Shown: positions 7,645 to 15,576, numbered from the stretch's first letter. The stretch is DNA of 46,576 bases from Oscillospiraceae bacterium (GCA_902801295.1 CADCHN010000010.1:1-46576); one strand, 5' to 3'. Notes: a model not told the origin generated them from the sequence alone. Numbers and translations: made by a program.

Positions 7645-9021
7645 TCACTCCCAAAACTCTGCGCCGCCCACGTGGCGGATCACCGCCTGCCGCAGCTCGA
7701 GCATGGCGGTGTAGGTGGGCATCAGGAAGACCGTCTCTTCGGCCTGCTCCAGCTCGCGCACCAGCGTTTCGTAATCGCGCTGCAGCGTGATGCGCTCGTC
7801 CGGCACCCCGGCATATTTGACGCGCACGCGCAGATCGGCCGCGCGGTCGCCGGAGACGATCACCCTGCGCAGACGGCTGCCCAGACGGCCGAGGGTCTCG
7901 AACTCCGCGTCCCAGATCCAAGAGACATCGGTGCCGTCGGCGGAGCGGTCGTTGAGGCAGATGACCAGCGCAAAGGGATCGCTGATCGTTTCGAGAAACT
8001 CCAGCACCTGGTTGCAGCCGGCGGGATTTTTCACCAGCATCATGCGCGCGCCCTTTTTCCCGAGCTTGAACTGTTCCATGCGCCCGAAGCCGCAGGAGAA
8101 ACGGCCCAGCGCAGCAATCGCCGTGTCGGCGTCAATGCCCATGGCGGTCACCGCCGTCAGAGCGCCGACGGCGTTATAAATGTTGTACATGGCGGGGAGA
8201 TTGATCTCCACCACCCGACGGCTGCCGTGCCAGTCGATGACGACTGTGCTGCCGTCGGCGCGCTGCTCGACCACATCGGTCACGGCGACGTCGGCCTTCG
8301 GCCGCGCATAGCCGCAGTGCGGACAGCGGTAGCCGCCCAGGTGGCCGTAGGTGATGTAGCTGTACTCATACTCCGTCTTGCAGCGGATGCAGTGCGTCGC
8401 GTCGGAGATGGCGGGCTGCGGGCGGCTGGGCGCGGCGCCCTTGTTGACGCCGTACCAGATCACTTTGTTCGGCAGGTCGCCCGCCAGGGAGGCCGTCAGC
8501 GAGCAGTCGGCGTTCAGGCAGAGCAGCGCCTCCGGCGCGCCGTGCATCGCCTCGCGGATGTTTGAGAGCGTGTGCGTCACCTCGCCGTAGCGGTCGAGCT
8601 GGTCGCGGAAGAGGTTCGTCACCACGACCACGCGGGGCTTCAGCTGGCCGAAGACCTTTTTGGCCGCAGCCTCGTCGCACTCGATGATCGCATAGTCCTT
8701 CCGCGGCCGGCCGCGCCAGTCGGCGTTCATGATAAACTCCGTCGTGATGCCGGAGATGAGGTTCGCGCCCGAGCGGTTGGCAAAATAGCTCCATCCCTTC
8801 TCCCGGAAAGCCTCCTCGATGATGCGGGCGCTGGTGGTTTTGCCGTTGGTGCCCGTAATGGCAAGGCTCTTGACCTCCGAAGAGAGCAGGCGCAGCAGCT
8901 CCGGGCAGAGCTTGAGCGCAGCGCGCCCCGGCAGATCGGTGCCGCCGCGGTGCAGAAGCCGGGACAGGAGGCGCATAGCCCGTCCCAGCAGAATGGCCAG
9001 TATCATTCTCAGTTTCAGCAT
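7645..9021 (-). CDS. murT: Lipid II isoglutaminyl synthase, Mur-ligase-like subunit MurT
   Basis: A Mur-ligase family protein of 458 residues. Its ATP loop ITGTNGKTT is at about 55-63, and a four-cysteine zinc ribbon (C211, C214, C233, C236), characteristic of MurT, interrupts the central domain. The C-terminal DUF1727 region carries DGTDVSWIWD. It activates the alpha-carboxylate of lipid II D-Glu with ATP for amidation by ammonia from GatD. The ATG at 9021 (MLKLR) is preferred to an in-frame GTG at 9036 because GGGAG lies 8 bases before it. A consensus promoter is at 9078-9106. First gene of the operon murT, gatD, amidohydrolase, PHP. Confidence 0.93.
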   Translation of the reverse strand: MLKLRMILAILLGRAMRLLSRLLHRGGTDLPGRAALKLCPELLRLLSSEVKSLAITGTNGKTTSARIIEEAFREKGWSYFANRSGANLISGITTEFIMNADWRGRPRKDYAIIECDEAAAKKVFGQLKPRVVVVTNLFRDQLDRYGEVTHTLSNIREAMHGAPEALLCLNADCSLTASLAGDLPNKVIWYGVNKGAAPSRPQPAISDATHCIRCKTEYEYSYITYGHLGGYRCPHCGYARPKADVAVTDVVEQRADGSTVVIDWHGSRRVVEINLPAMYNIYNAVGALTAVTAMGIDADTAIAALGRFSCGFGRMEQFKLGKKGARMMLVKNPAGCNQVLEFLETISDPFALVICLNDRSADGTDVSWIWDAEFETLGRLGSRLRRVIVSGDRAADLRVRVKYAGVPDERITLQRDYETLVRELEQAEETVFLMPTYTAMLELRQAVIRHVGGAEFWE

Positions 9022-9077
9022 AGAATATTCTCCCACTCAGGTCGTTACTTCCTGTATATGTTCGCACGTGAGGAAAT

Positions 9078-9106
9078 AGTATATCATATCCGTGTCCGCG
9101 AGGCAA
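9078..9106 (-). promoter_or_regulatory. Promoter of the murT operon
   Basis: On the minus strand TTGCCT (9101-9106), 17-bp spacer, TATACT (9078-9083). Start expected near 9071, leader about 50 nt. Confidence 0.7.
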
Positions 9107-9179
9107 GAAACGCGCGGGAAAAAATCCCCCTGAGGCGGCAAAAAGCACCGGATATGCGCCGTGCCGCGCAAATTCACTC

Positions 9180-9208
9180 TTGTCACATGGGAGGATTCAA
9201 GGTATAAT
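9180..9208 (+). promoter_or_regulatory. Promoter of the E2-like acyltransferase gene
   Basis: TTGTCA (9180-9185), 17-bp spacer, TATAAT (9203-9208): a near-consensus sigma-A promoter, back to back with that of murT and 58 bp from the chosen ATG. Confidence 0.8.
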
Positions 9209-9265
9209 GGGCTTAATTCAAAAATTGATTGGTTTTTTGTCGTATCACATTCGGGAGGTGCTCCT

Positions 9266-10144
9266 ATGAGTGAATATACCCGCCGTCCCGGCGACCGCAA
9301 AGACGGCCGCCTGCTGCGCACCCTGCCGGCCTTCAACAAGTTCGTCCCCTACATTATGCCTCAGCGCAACGACCGCTTCGTCCATTACGAGGAGGCGTTT
9401 GAAATCAGCGCGGTGGACCGCCGCCTGCGTCAGCTGCGCGTCGAGGGCTACAAGGGCATCGGCATGCTGCATTTTCTCATTGCCTGCTATGTGCGCGCGG
9501 TGTCCATGCTGCCCGGCATCAACCGCTTTGTCGCCGGCCGCCGCATCTATGCGCATAAGGACATCGAGGTCGTCATGACCGTCAAGCGCGAGCTGACGAT
9601 CGACGCCACCGAGACCACCATCAAGGTGCGCTTCCAGCCGACGGACACGATCACCGACGTGTACCGCAAGATGAACGAGAAGATCAACGAGATCAAGGAC
9701 AGCGACGAGAACAACGGCACCGAGGACTTTGCCGAGGTCGCCGCGAGCCTGCCGCGCTTCCTGCTGCGCGCCGCCATCGGCGTGCTGCGCATCATGGACT
9801 ACTTTGGCTGGCTGCCCGAGAAGCTGACCGACGTCAGCCCCTTCCACGGCTCCATGATCATCACCGACCTCGGCTCCCTGCGCATCGGCCCCGTCTATCA
9901 CCACATCTACAACTTCGGCACGCTGCCGGTGTTCATCGCCTTCGGCGCCAAGCGCCACGCCTACGAGATCAACCGCCAGGGCAAGGTCATCGACAACAAG
10001 TACATCGACACCAAAATGGTCATCGACGAGGGCATCGTGGACGGGCACTACTACGCCCAGCTCCTGCGCGCCTTCCGCTACATGTTCGAGCATCCCGAGA
10101 TCGTCGAGACTCCGCCCACCAAAGTCGTCGAGGATATTCGCTGA
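9266..10144 (+). CDS. Stand-alone 2-oxoacid dehydrogenase acyltransferase-like domain, active-site His missing
   Basis: The 292-residue protein matches the catalytic (CAT-like) domain of dihydrolipoamide acyltransferases, but has neither a lipoyl domain nor a subunit-binding domain, and no E1/E3 genes are near. The C-terminal active-site motif, normally DHRxxDG, reads D254-E-G-I-V-D-G260: the catalytic histidine is glutamate. A classical transacylase mechanism is therefore unlikely; a binding or other role is inference. The ATG at 9266 is chosen because GGGAGGTG lies just upstream and a consensus promoter at 9180-9208 rules out upstream in-frame starts. Monocistronic, closed by a long hairpin terminator. 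Confidence 0.82.
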   Translation: MSEYTRRPGDRKDGRLLRTLPAFNKFVPYIMPQRNDRFVHYEEAFEISAVDRRLRQLRVEGYKGIGMLHFLIACYVRAVSMLPGINRFVAGRRIYAHKDIEVVMTVKRELTIDATETTIKVRFQPTDTITDVYRKMNEKINEIKDSDENNGTEDFAEVAASLPRFLLRAAIGVLRIMDYFGWLPEKLTDVSPFHGSMIITDLGSLRIGPVYHHIYNFGTLPVFIAFGAKRHAYEINRQGKVIDNKYIDTKMVIDEGIVDGHYYAQLLRAFRYMFEHPEIVETPPTKVVEDIR

Positions 10145-10162
10145 TTCCGGTTTCCGTGAATA

Positions 10163-10206
10163 AAATCGGGGGCTGTGACAAGAGTCACAGCCCCCGATTT
10201 CTTTTT
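10163..10206. terminator. Terminator between the E2-like gene and murC
   Basis: A 17-bp perfect stem (10163-10179 with 10184-10200, loop AAGA) with T-rich flank on the plus side. Its core GGCTGTGAC/GTCACAGCC recurs in the terminator at 28165-28200. Confidence 0.9.
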
Positions 10207-10214
10207 CGCAACAA

Positions 10215-11582
10215 TTATTTCACCAGGCTCTCGCCGACCTTGTAGACGTCGCCGGCGCCGACGGTGAGGATGATATCGCCCGGGCGTGCCAGTGCGCGCA
10301 GCGTGCTGTCCAGCTCGGCAAAGCTCGGGCAGTAGATCGAGCCCTTCACCCGGTCGGCCAGGGCAGCGGAGGAGATGCCGATGGTGTTCTTTTCGCGCGC
10401 GGCGTAGATTTCCGCCAGCACCAGCACATCCGGGCGGCGCAGCTGCTCGACGAAGTCGTCGAACAGCGCCGCGGTGCGGCTGTAGGTATGCGGCTGGAAC
10501 ACCAGGATCGTGCGGGTATAGCCCAGCTGCTCCACCGTGTCCAGCAGCACCTTCAGCTCGCCGGGATGGTGGGCGTAGTCGTCGTAGACGTCCGCGCCGT
10601 TGTACTTGCCCTTGAACTCGAAGCGGCGGCCCGCGCCGTTGAAGCCGGCCAGCCCGTACTTGACCGCCGTCGGGCGGATGCCGAGGCAGATCGCCGCGGC
10701 GGTGGCGGCCAGGGCGTTCTTTACATTGTGCATCCCGGGCACATGCAGCGTCACGTCCGTGAACTTGCGGCCCTTGTAGATGACGTCAAAATGGCTGTTG
10801 GCGCCCTTGAACTCGATGTTGCGCGCCGTCACGTCCGCCTTTTTATCCAGACCGAAGGTGACCACTTTGCGGCTGATGCCCTGCAGGGTGTTCATCGTGT
10901 TTTCGTCGTCGGCATTGGCAACGACGATGCCGTTGATCGGCGTGCGCTCGGCAAAGATGCGGAACGAATGCTCCACATCCTCCAGGTCCTTGAAAAAGTC
11001 CAGATGATCGGCCTCTATGTTCAGGATCACCGCCACCGTGGGATGGAAGGACAGGAAGGAATTGTAGTATTCGCAGGCCTCCATGATGATGGTGTTGCCG
11101 TGGCCGACGCGGTGACCGGCGTTGAGCAGCGGCAGCGTGCCGCCGATCATCACGGTCGGATCCCGGTCTGCCGCCATCAGGATATGCGTACACATGGAGG
11201 TGGTGGTGGTTTTTCCGTGCGTGCCGGCAATGCAGAGTGCGTTCTGATAGTCCTTGGAGATCGCGCCCCAGGCCTGTGTGCGCTCGAACACCGGGATGCC
11301 CTTGGCGCGCGCCGCGGCGATCTCCGGGTTTTCGTCGTGTACGGCCGCCGTGCGGACCACAAATTCCACGTCGTCGGTGATATTCTCCGCCGCATGGCCG
11401 ATCGTCACCGGAATGCCAAGCGCGCGCAGACTCTGCACGTTTTTGCTCTCGTTCATGTCCGAGCCGCTGATATCAAGCCCCATGCCCTTGAGCACCTCGG
11501 CCAGCGAGGACATCGACACGCCGCCGATGCCGACCAGATGACCGCGGCGGCCGGGCCAGAGATGATTGTTGAAATCGATCAT
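10215..11582 (-). CDS. murC: UDP-N-acetylmuramate--L-alanine ligase
   Basis: MurC adds L-alanine to UDP-N-acetylmuramic acid with ATP, the first amino-acid step of cytoplasmic peptidoglycan synthesis. The 455-residue protein has the N-terminal UMAG-binding loop (HLVGIGGVSMSSLAE, 15-29), the ATP loop GTHGKTTTT at 120-128, the EACEYYNSFL motif, the N-x-D-HLD element and the C-terminal DDYAHHPGE. The start is set at the ATG at 11582 (MIDFNNHLW), the family N-terminus, with GGAG about 9 bases upstream; upstream in-frame codons are spurious. Transcribed alone from a promoter at 11685-11713 with a leader near 95 nt. Confidence 0.96.
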   Translation of the reverse strand: MIDFNNHLWPGRRGHLVGIGGVSMSSLAEVLKGMGLDISGSDMNESKNVQSLRALGIPVTIGHAAENITDDVEFVVRTAAVHDENPEIAAARAKGIPVFERTQAWGAISKDYQNALCIAGTHGKTTTTSMCTHILMAADRDPTVMIGGTLPLLNAGHRVGHGNTIIMEACEYYNSFLSFHPTVAVILNIEADHLDFFKDLEDVEHSFRIFAERTPINGIVVANADDENTMNTLQGISRKVVTFGLDKKADVTARNIEFKGANSHFDVIYKGRKFTDVTLHVPGMHNVKNALAATAAAICLGIRPTAVKYGLAGFNGAGRRFEFKGKYNGADVYDDYAHHPGELKVLLDTVEQLGYTRTILVFQPHTYSRTAALFDDFVEQLRRPDVLVLAEIYAAREKNTIGISSAALADRVKGSIYCPSFAELDSTLRALARPGDIILTVGAGDVYKVGESLVK

Positions 11583-11606
11583 AAAAATGAACTCCGAAAA
11601 ACAGTA

Positions 11607-11635
11607 TTGATGCGTCCGCTTAAAAATGATACAAT
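11607..11635 (+). promoter_or_regulatory. Promoter of the cca operon
   Basis: TTGATG (11607-11612), 17-bp spacer, TACAAT (11630-11635). It overlaps the untranslated leader of the divergent murC transcript, so the two leaders are complementary over roughly 40 bases. Confidence 0.6.
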
Positions 11636-11684
11636 GAAGAATGCGGGGGTAGGGCGGCCTTACCAAAAGGCCACAATTTAATAC

Positions 11685-11713
11685 ATTATATGCTCAATCC
11701 CCTCCGATTGCAA
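11685..11713 (-). promoter_or_regulatory. Promoter of murC
   Basis: On the minus strand TTGCAA (11708-11713), 17-bp spacer, TATAAT (11685-11690). It points across the cca promoter, giving face-to-face overlapping transcripts. A small hairpin (GGCCTT/AAGGCC at 11656-11672) lies in both leaders. Confidence 0.7.
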
Positions 11714-11735
11714 CCATTTTTACGGGAGTGATGAA

Positions 11736-12929
11736 ATGGCTTTGATCACACCGCCAAAATACGTCCGTACCGTTCTGACCACACTGCAGGCCAGAGGGCA
11801 TCTCGCCTATCTTGTCGGCGGCTGTGTCCGCGATATGCTGATGGGCGTCCATCCCCACGACTGGGACGTCTGCACCAGCGCTCTGCCCGAGCAGGTGACC
11901 GAAATATTCCCGCACACGCTGGCGATCGGCATCCGCCACGGCACCGTAACTGTATTGATCGAATCCCGCCGGGTAGAGGTGACCACCTTCCGCAGCGAGG
12001 GCAGCTATTCCGACCACCGGCACCCCGACGCCGTGAGCTATGTCGGCGATCTGACCACCGATCTCAGCCGCCGGGATTTCACGATGAACGCCATCGCCCT
12101 TCCGCCCGACGGCCTCGTGGCCGATCCCTTCGGCGGCGTGCAGGATATTCAAAACAGAATCATCCGCAGCGTCGGAGATCCGGATCGCCGCTTTGAGGAG
12201 GACGCGCTGCGCATGTTCCGAGCGCTGCGCTTTTCCGCCAAGCTGGGCTTTACCATTGAAGAGCAGACCGCCGCGGCCATCACCCGTCAGGCGCATCTGG
12301 CCGCCGGGCTCTCGCCCGAGCGGGTGCGCGACGAGGTGGAAAAGCTGCTGCTGAGCCAGCGGCCCGAGCTCATGGGCGATTTGATCGCCGCCGGGCTTCT
12401 GGACGAATATCTGCTGCAGCGCCTGCCGCCCTACGCCACGCTCTACCGCCTCAACGCAGCGCCGCGCAAGGCGCTCTTCCGCTGGGCCATGTTCTGCGAG
12501 CTGCTGGAGGAGCAGGGCTGCATCCGCGCCGCGGAGGATTTTCTGCTGCGCCTGCGGCTGGACAGCCGCACGATCCGCTGCTGCAGCGACTGCGCGGCCA
12601 TTCTCCGCCTGCCGACGCCGGCGCGGCCTGTGGAATGGAAGCGCCAGCTCAACCGCTATGGCGTCGAGGCCGTCACCTGCGCCGCCCGCTGCCGCGACGC
12701 GCTGCAGGGCGGCAGCAGCTACCGCGCGCTGCGCAGCGTCCTTAACAGCGGCGAGTGCTTCAGCATGAAGCACCTGGCCGTGACCGGGGACGACCTGCTC
12801 TCCCTCGGGCTGCGCGGGCCCGCGCTGGGCGACATGCTGCAGTTCCTGCTGGATTATGTGATGGAGTTTCCCGAAAACAACCGCCGCGAGCTGCTGCTGA
12901 GCCTTGCGCGCGATTCGGAGGAGAGCTGA
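11736..12929 (+). CDS. cca: CCA tRNA nucleotidyltransferase
   Basis: A class II CCA-adding enzyme of 397 residues. The nucleotidyltransferase head has GGCVRD at 28-33 and the metal-binding DWDV at 42-45, followed by RRDFTMNA, the neck DALRMFRALRFSAKLGF, and an amino-acid-selecting motif (EEDALRMFRA-R). It builds or repairs the 3' CCA of tRNAs using CTP and ATP. No HD phosphohydrolase domain is seen, as expected for a Firmicutes form. The ATG at 11736 has GGGAGTGA upstream. It heads a plus-strand operon whose next gene starts inside its stop codon. Confidence 0.94.
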   Translation: MALITPPKYVRTVLTTLQARGHLAYLVGGCVRDMLMGVHPHDWDVCTSALPEQVTEIFPHTLAIGIRHGTVTVLIESRRVEVTTFRSEGSYSDHRHPDAVSYVGDLTTDLSRRDFTMNAIALPPDGLVADPFGGVQDIQNRIIRSVGDPDRRFEEDALRMFRALRFSAKLGFTIEEQTAAAITRQAHLAAGLSPERVRDEVEKLLLSQRPELMGDLIAAGLLDEYLLQRLPPYATLYRLNAAPRKALFRWAMFCELLEEQGCIRAAEDFLLRLRLDSRTIRCCSDCAAILRLPTPARPVEWKRQLNRYGVEAVTCAARCRDALQGGSSYRALRSVLNSGECFSMKHLAVTGDDLLSLGLRGPALGDMLQFLLDYVMEFPENNRRELLLSLARDSEES

Positions 12930-13504
12930 TGGAAGATTCCTGGACTAAGCTCAAGCGCGACTGCGGGCGCTGCGAAGCCTGCGGGCTCTGCCGGGGCCGG
13001 CACAACCTGGTCTTCGGCGACGGCAACGAGCGCGCGAAAATCATGTTCATCGGCGAAGGCCCCGGCGAGCAGGAGGACCTGCAGGGTCTGCCCTTTGTCG
13101 GCCCGGCGGGCAAGCTGCTGGACACGATGCTCGAGCTCATCGACCTTGACCGCACGAAGGTCTACATCGCCAATATCGTCAAATGCCGCCCGCCGCATAA
13201 CCGCGATCCTCTGCCCGCCGAGCAGGAGGCCTGCAGCCCCTTTCTCGCGCGGCAGATCGCACTGGTCGAGCCGCGGATCATCGTCTGCCTCGGCCGCATC
13301 GCCGCGCAGGGCATCATGAAGGCCGATCTGCGCATCACCCGCGAGCACGGCGTCTGGTACGAGCACAACGGCTGCATGTACATGGCTACCTACCACCCCT
13401 CCGCCCTGCTGCGCGACGAGAGCAAGCGTCCCGAGGCCTTTGAGGATCTGGTCAAGCTGCGCCAGCAGATCCGGGAGATGTGCCCGGAAGTATATAACAA
13501 TTAG
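12929..13504 (+). CDS. Family 4 uracil-DNA glycosylase (Fe-S)
   Basis: A 191-residue iron-sulfur uracil-DNA glycosylase. The ligands C15 and C18 (within a C-x2-C-x2-C-x2-C run from C12 to C21), C86 (IVKCRPP) and C102 fit the 4Fe-4S site of family 4. The catalytic motif GEGPGEQEDLQGLPFVG is at 42-58 and the PSALL loop is near the end. It excises uracil from DNA in base excision repair. The ATG overlaps the cca stop as TGATG, so translation is probably coupled; the start gives the family N-terminus. Next gene follows after 28 bp. Confidence 0.93.
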   Translation: MEDSWTKLKRDCGRCEACGLCRGRHNLVFGDGNERAKIMFIGEGPGEQEDLQGLPFVGPAGKLLDTMLELIDLDRTKVYIANIVKCRPPHNRDPLPAEQEACSPFLARQIALVEPRIIVCLGRIAAQGIMKADLRITREHGVWYEHNGCMYMATYHPSALLRDESKRPEAFEDLVKLRQQIREMCPEVYNN

Positions 13505-13515
13505 AAATTCGGAAT
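13505..13515. repeat. Solo copy of the AATTCGG repeat
   Basis: AAATTCGGAAT, just after the UDG stop codon, matches the units of the arrays at 41916-41950 and 42382-42412. Short, so chance is possible, but it lies exactly at a gene 3' end like the others. Confidence 0.4.
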
Positions 13516-13532
13516 GATCCTCTGGAGTTTTT

Positions 13533-14444
13533 ATGATACCATTCAAAAACGTCACCCTCTGCGATAAGCCCTGGGTGGATGAACTCGTCCGCGCGGAGAA
13601 CAGCCCCAGCGCGGACTACAATTTCGGCAACATTTTCATCTGGGACCGGCGCTATAAGCAGCTGATCGCCCGCTGCGGCGACCGGATGCTCACCAAGCTC
13701 CGCTACGACGGCAAGCCCACCTTCGTATTTCCGATCGGCAGCGGGCCGCTGCGCCCGGCCATTGAGGCTCTGCGGGACTTTGCCGCCGCGAAAGGCTATC
13801 CCTTCTGCCTGCGCGGCATCACCGAGGCGCATCGCGTCATGCTGGAGGAGGAATATCCCGGTCGCTTTGCCTATCAGGAGGACGTCAACAACGCCGACTA
13901 CATCTACCTGGCCAAGAAGCTCTCAACCTACGCCGGCAAGGCCCTGCACGGCAAGAAAAACCACTGCAACCGCTTTGAGGCGGAGAACGACTGGGATTTC
14001 GTGCCCATCACCCGCGAGCTGATCCCCGGCTGCCTGGACATGCTGGTAGTCTGGAACGAGGAGAACGCCGCGCGGCTCGACCCGAGCGTGGTCTATGAGC
14101 ACGACGCCGTGGTGCGCGCCTTCGCGGCCTACGAGCGGCTGGGGCTGGAGGGCGGCGCGCTGCGCGTCGGCGGCAAGATCGTCGGCTTTACGATGGGTGA
14201 GATGTGCAGCAGCGACACCTTTGACGTGCACTTTGAAAAGGCCAACGCCAGCCTCAACGGCGCCTACCCGATGGTCTGCCGGGAGCTGACGCGGATGCTG
14301 ATGGCGCGCCACCCGGATCTGCGCTACATCAACCGCGAGGACGACATGGGCCTGGAGCCGCTGCGCCGATCCAAGGAGTCCTACAAGCCGGAATACCTGC
14401 TGAAGAAATATACCGCGAGGTGGATCGATGACGGAAATCCGTGA
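13533..14444 (+). CDS. DUF2156 (phosphatidylglycerol lysyltransferase C-terminal-like) protein
   Basis: A soluble 303-residue protein built of a double GNAT-like fold of the LPG_synthase_C/DUF2156 type. Recognisable stretches are the N-terminal DYNFGNIFIWDRRY, the central KKNHCNRFE and the C-terminal INREDDMGLEPLRRSKESYKPEYLLKK. Full MprF enzymes aminoacylate lipids using aminoacyl-tRNA, but this protein lacks membrane segments, and stand-alone relatives have no assigned substrate. An aminoacyl- or acyl-transfer role is inference. SD CTGGAG 6 bp before the ATG. The last 17 bp overlap the downstream GNAT gene, so they are probably co-translated. Confidence 0.85.
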   Translation: MIPFKNVTLCDKPWVDELVRAENSPSADYNFGNIFIWDRRYKQLIARCGDRMLTKLRYDGKPTFVFPIGSGPLRPAIEALRDFAAAKGYPFCLRGITEAHRVMLEEEYPGRFAYQEDVNNADYIYLAKKLSTYAGKALHGKKNHCNRFEAENDWDFVPITRELIPGCLDMLVVWNEENAARLDPSVVYEHDAVVRAFAAYERLGLEGGALRVGGKIVGFTMGEMCSSDTFDVHFEKANASLNGAYPMVCRELTRMLMARHPDLRYINREDDMGLEPLRRSKESYKPEYLLKKYTARWIDDGNP

Positions 14445-15222
14445 GGTCCGGTCTGAAGACCGTGCGGCGCTGGTGGCGCTCTGGCATCGCGTTTTCGGTG
14501 ATCCCGTTTCCTATGTGGAGGAATTCTTCCGTATTCTGCCGGAAATCGGCAGTGGAGTGGCGGCGATTGAAAATGGTATGCCCGTCGGTGCTGCCTATAT
14601 GATCACCGCCCTGGAGCTCTGCGAGGGCGAGAAGAGCCGCCGCTGCGGCTATCTCTACGCGGTCGCGGTCGATCCCGCCGCCCGTGGCCGCGGCCTCGGC
14701 GGAAGTCTGTCGCAGGCGGCGGCCGTGCTCGGCCGCGCGCGCGGCGCGGAGCTGATCTGTACCCTGCCGGCGGAGCCCGGGCTCTACGCCTGGTATGAAA
14801 AGCTGATCGGCGTCCGCTGCGCGCTCTACCGTGAGCGGCGGGAACTGGCGAGCCGGCCCGGCCCCGCGCTGCAGCCGCTCAGCGCGGCGGCATACGCCCG
14901 GCGGCGCGAGGCGCTGCTTCGCGACCGGCCGCATCTGCGGCTGTCGGATGCCGCGATGCGGCTCGAGGAGGCCAACTGCCGCGCCTTCGGCGGTTTTCTC
15001 TGCGCCGTCGGGGACGGGATCGCCGCGGCCTATGTGGACGGGGATGCTGTCGAGGTGCGCGAACTTCTGGGCGCGCCGCCTGAGACCGCCGCGGCGCTCG
15101 GCGCAGCCCTCGGCACCGAGCGCGTGCGGCTCTGGCTGCCCGCGGAATCCGGCGAGCCTTACCTCGCCTTTGCCCCTGCCGAGCTGCCCAAAAGCACGGT
15201 CTGGAACCTGGCTTTCGACTGA
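14428..15222 (+). CDS. GNAT-family N-acetyltransferase
   Basis: The N-terminal half of this 264-residue protein has the GNAT fold, with the acetyl-CoA loop around GYLYAVAVDPAARGRGLGG (R/Q-x-x-G-x-G/A as RGRGLGG). The C-terminal half (about 140-264) is a divergent second domain like that of Eis/YkwB-type proteins. Substrate unknown. It starts 17 bp inside the DUF2156 gene, is the last gene of the cca operon, and is followed by a gene-free region; the first terminator downstream is at 15371. Confidence 0.85.
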   Translation: MTEIREVRSEDRAALVALWHRVFGDPVSYVEEFFRILPEIGSGVAAIENGMPVGAAYMITALELCEGEKSRRCGYLYAVAVDPAARGRGLGGSLSQAAAVLGRARGAELICTLPAEPGLYAWYEKLIGVRCALYRERRELASRPGPALQPLSAAAYARRREALLRDRPHLRLSDAAMRLEEANCRAFGGFLCAVGDGIAAAYVDGDAVEVRELLGAPPETAAALGAALGTERVRLWLPAESGEPYLAFAPAELPKSTVWNLAFD

Positions 15223-15253
15223 CGAGGAAAGATGGAATCGGACGCTGCGGAAG

Positions 15254-15318
15254 TTTACATAAGATTTAACATTCTCGTAACAGAATCCGGGTTTTTTCTG
15301 AAACAACTTGCCTATAAT
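15254..15318 (+). promoter_or_regulatory. Candidate PhoP-box promoter
   Basis: TTTACA (15254-15259), TTAACA (15266-15271) and GTAACA (15277-15282) repeat with 11-12-bp periodicity, like the TT(A/C/T)ACA direct repeats bound by PhoP in Bacillus. A TATAAT at 15313-15318 follows without a good -35, as expected for an activated promoter. The regulator assignment is inference. Confidence 0.5.
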
Positions 15319-15324
15319 ATAAGC

Positions 15325-15407
15325 ACTGTAAGAAACAGTTTTCATCTTTTTCATTTTGTCCTCATCCCATAAAACAAAGCAGGGCGGTCTCCGCCCTGCT
15401 TTGTTTT
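15325..15407 (+). ncRNA. Candidate small RNA of about 80 nt
   Basis: From the expected start after the TATAAT at 15313-15318 to the terminator there is no ORF of note. A small hairpin (ACTGT/ACAGT at about 15325-15339) opens the transcript, then a U/C-rich single-stranded stretch, then the terminator stem. This promoter-terminator arrangement fits a small RNA, possibly phosphate-responsive. It could equally be the relic of a lost gene. No RNA family recognised. Confidence 0.35.
15371..15407 (+). terminator. Strong terminator in the cca-hflX intergenic region
   Basis: A 17-bp perfect stem (15371-15387 with 15391-15407, loop TCT) flanked by A-run and T-run, so potentially bidirectional. Confidence 0.9.
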
Positions 15408-15516
15408 TATTTCAGCAAAAATTCGCTTCGCGGGGCTTTTCGTTGGGGGATTGCGCCCTGCTGGGCGCAATCGCTTGCAAAGCAAAAAGCTCTGCCTGGC
15501 TTCCCCAAACTCCCTG

Positions 15517-15545
15517 TTGGCAAACGGCGGCGCGTGGGGTATAAT
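15517..15545 (+). promoter_or_regulatory. Promoter of hflX
   Basis: TTGGCA (15517-15522), 17-bp spacer, TATAAT (15540-15545), 31 bp before the start codon. Confidence 0.8.
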
Positions 15546-15576
15546 AGCTTATCATTTCCCAGAAGGATCATTGTAT

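Larger units (their letters stand above)
15223..15576. other. 354-bp gene-free region
   Basis: No plausible coding sequence. It holds, in order: three PhoP-box-like hexamers (15254-15282), a perfect TATAAT (15313-15318), a short putative RNA ending at a strong terminator (15371-15407), a perfect 10-bp hairpin (15449-15458 with 15463-15472, loop TGCT), and the hflX promoter (15517-15545). Confidence 0.7.

Noticed and set aside
7499..7921. Minus-strand open frame spanning the murT-gatD spacer
   Set aside because: It overlaps the murT coding end in another frame, has no SD and is arginine/alanine/glycine-rich as shadows are here.
9161..9265. Longer N-terminus for the E2-like protein
   Set aside because: The extra codons overlap a consensus promoter (9180-9208), while a strong SD precedes the ATG at 9266.
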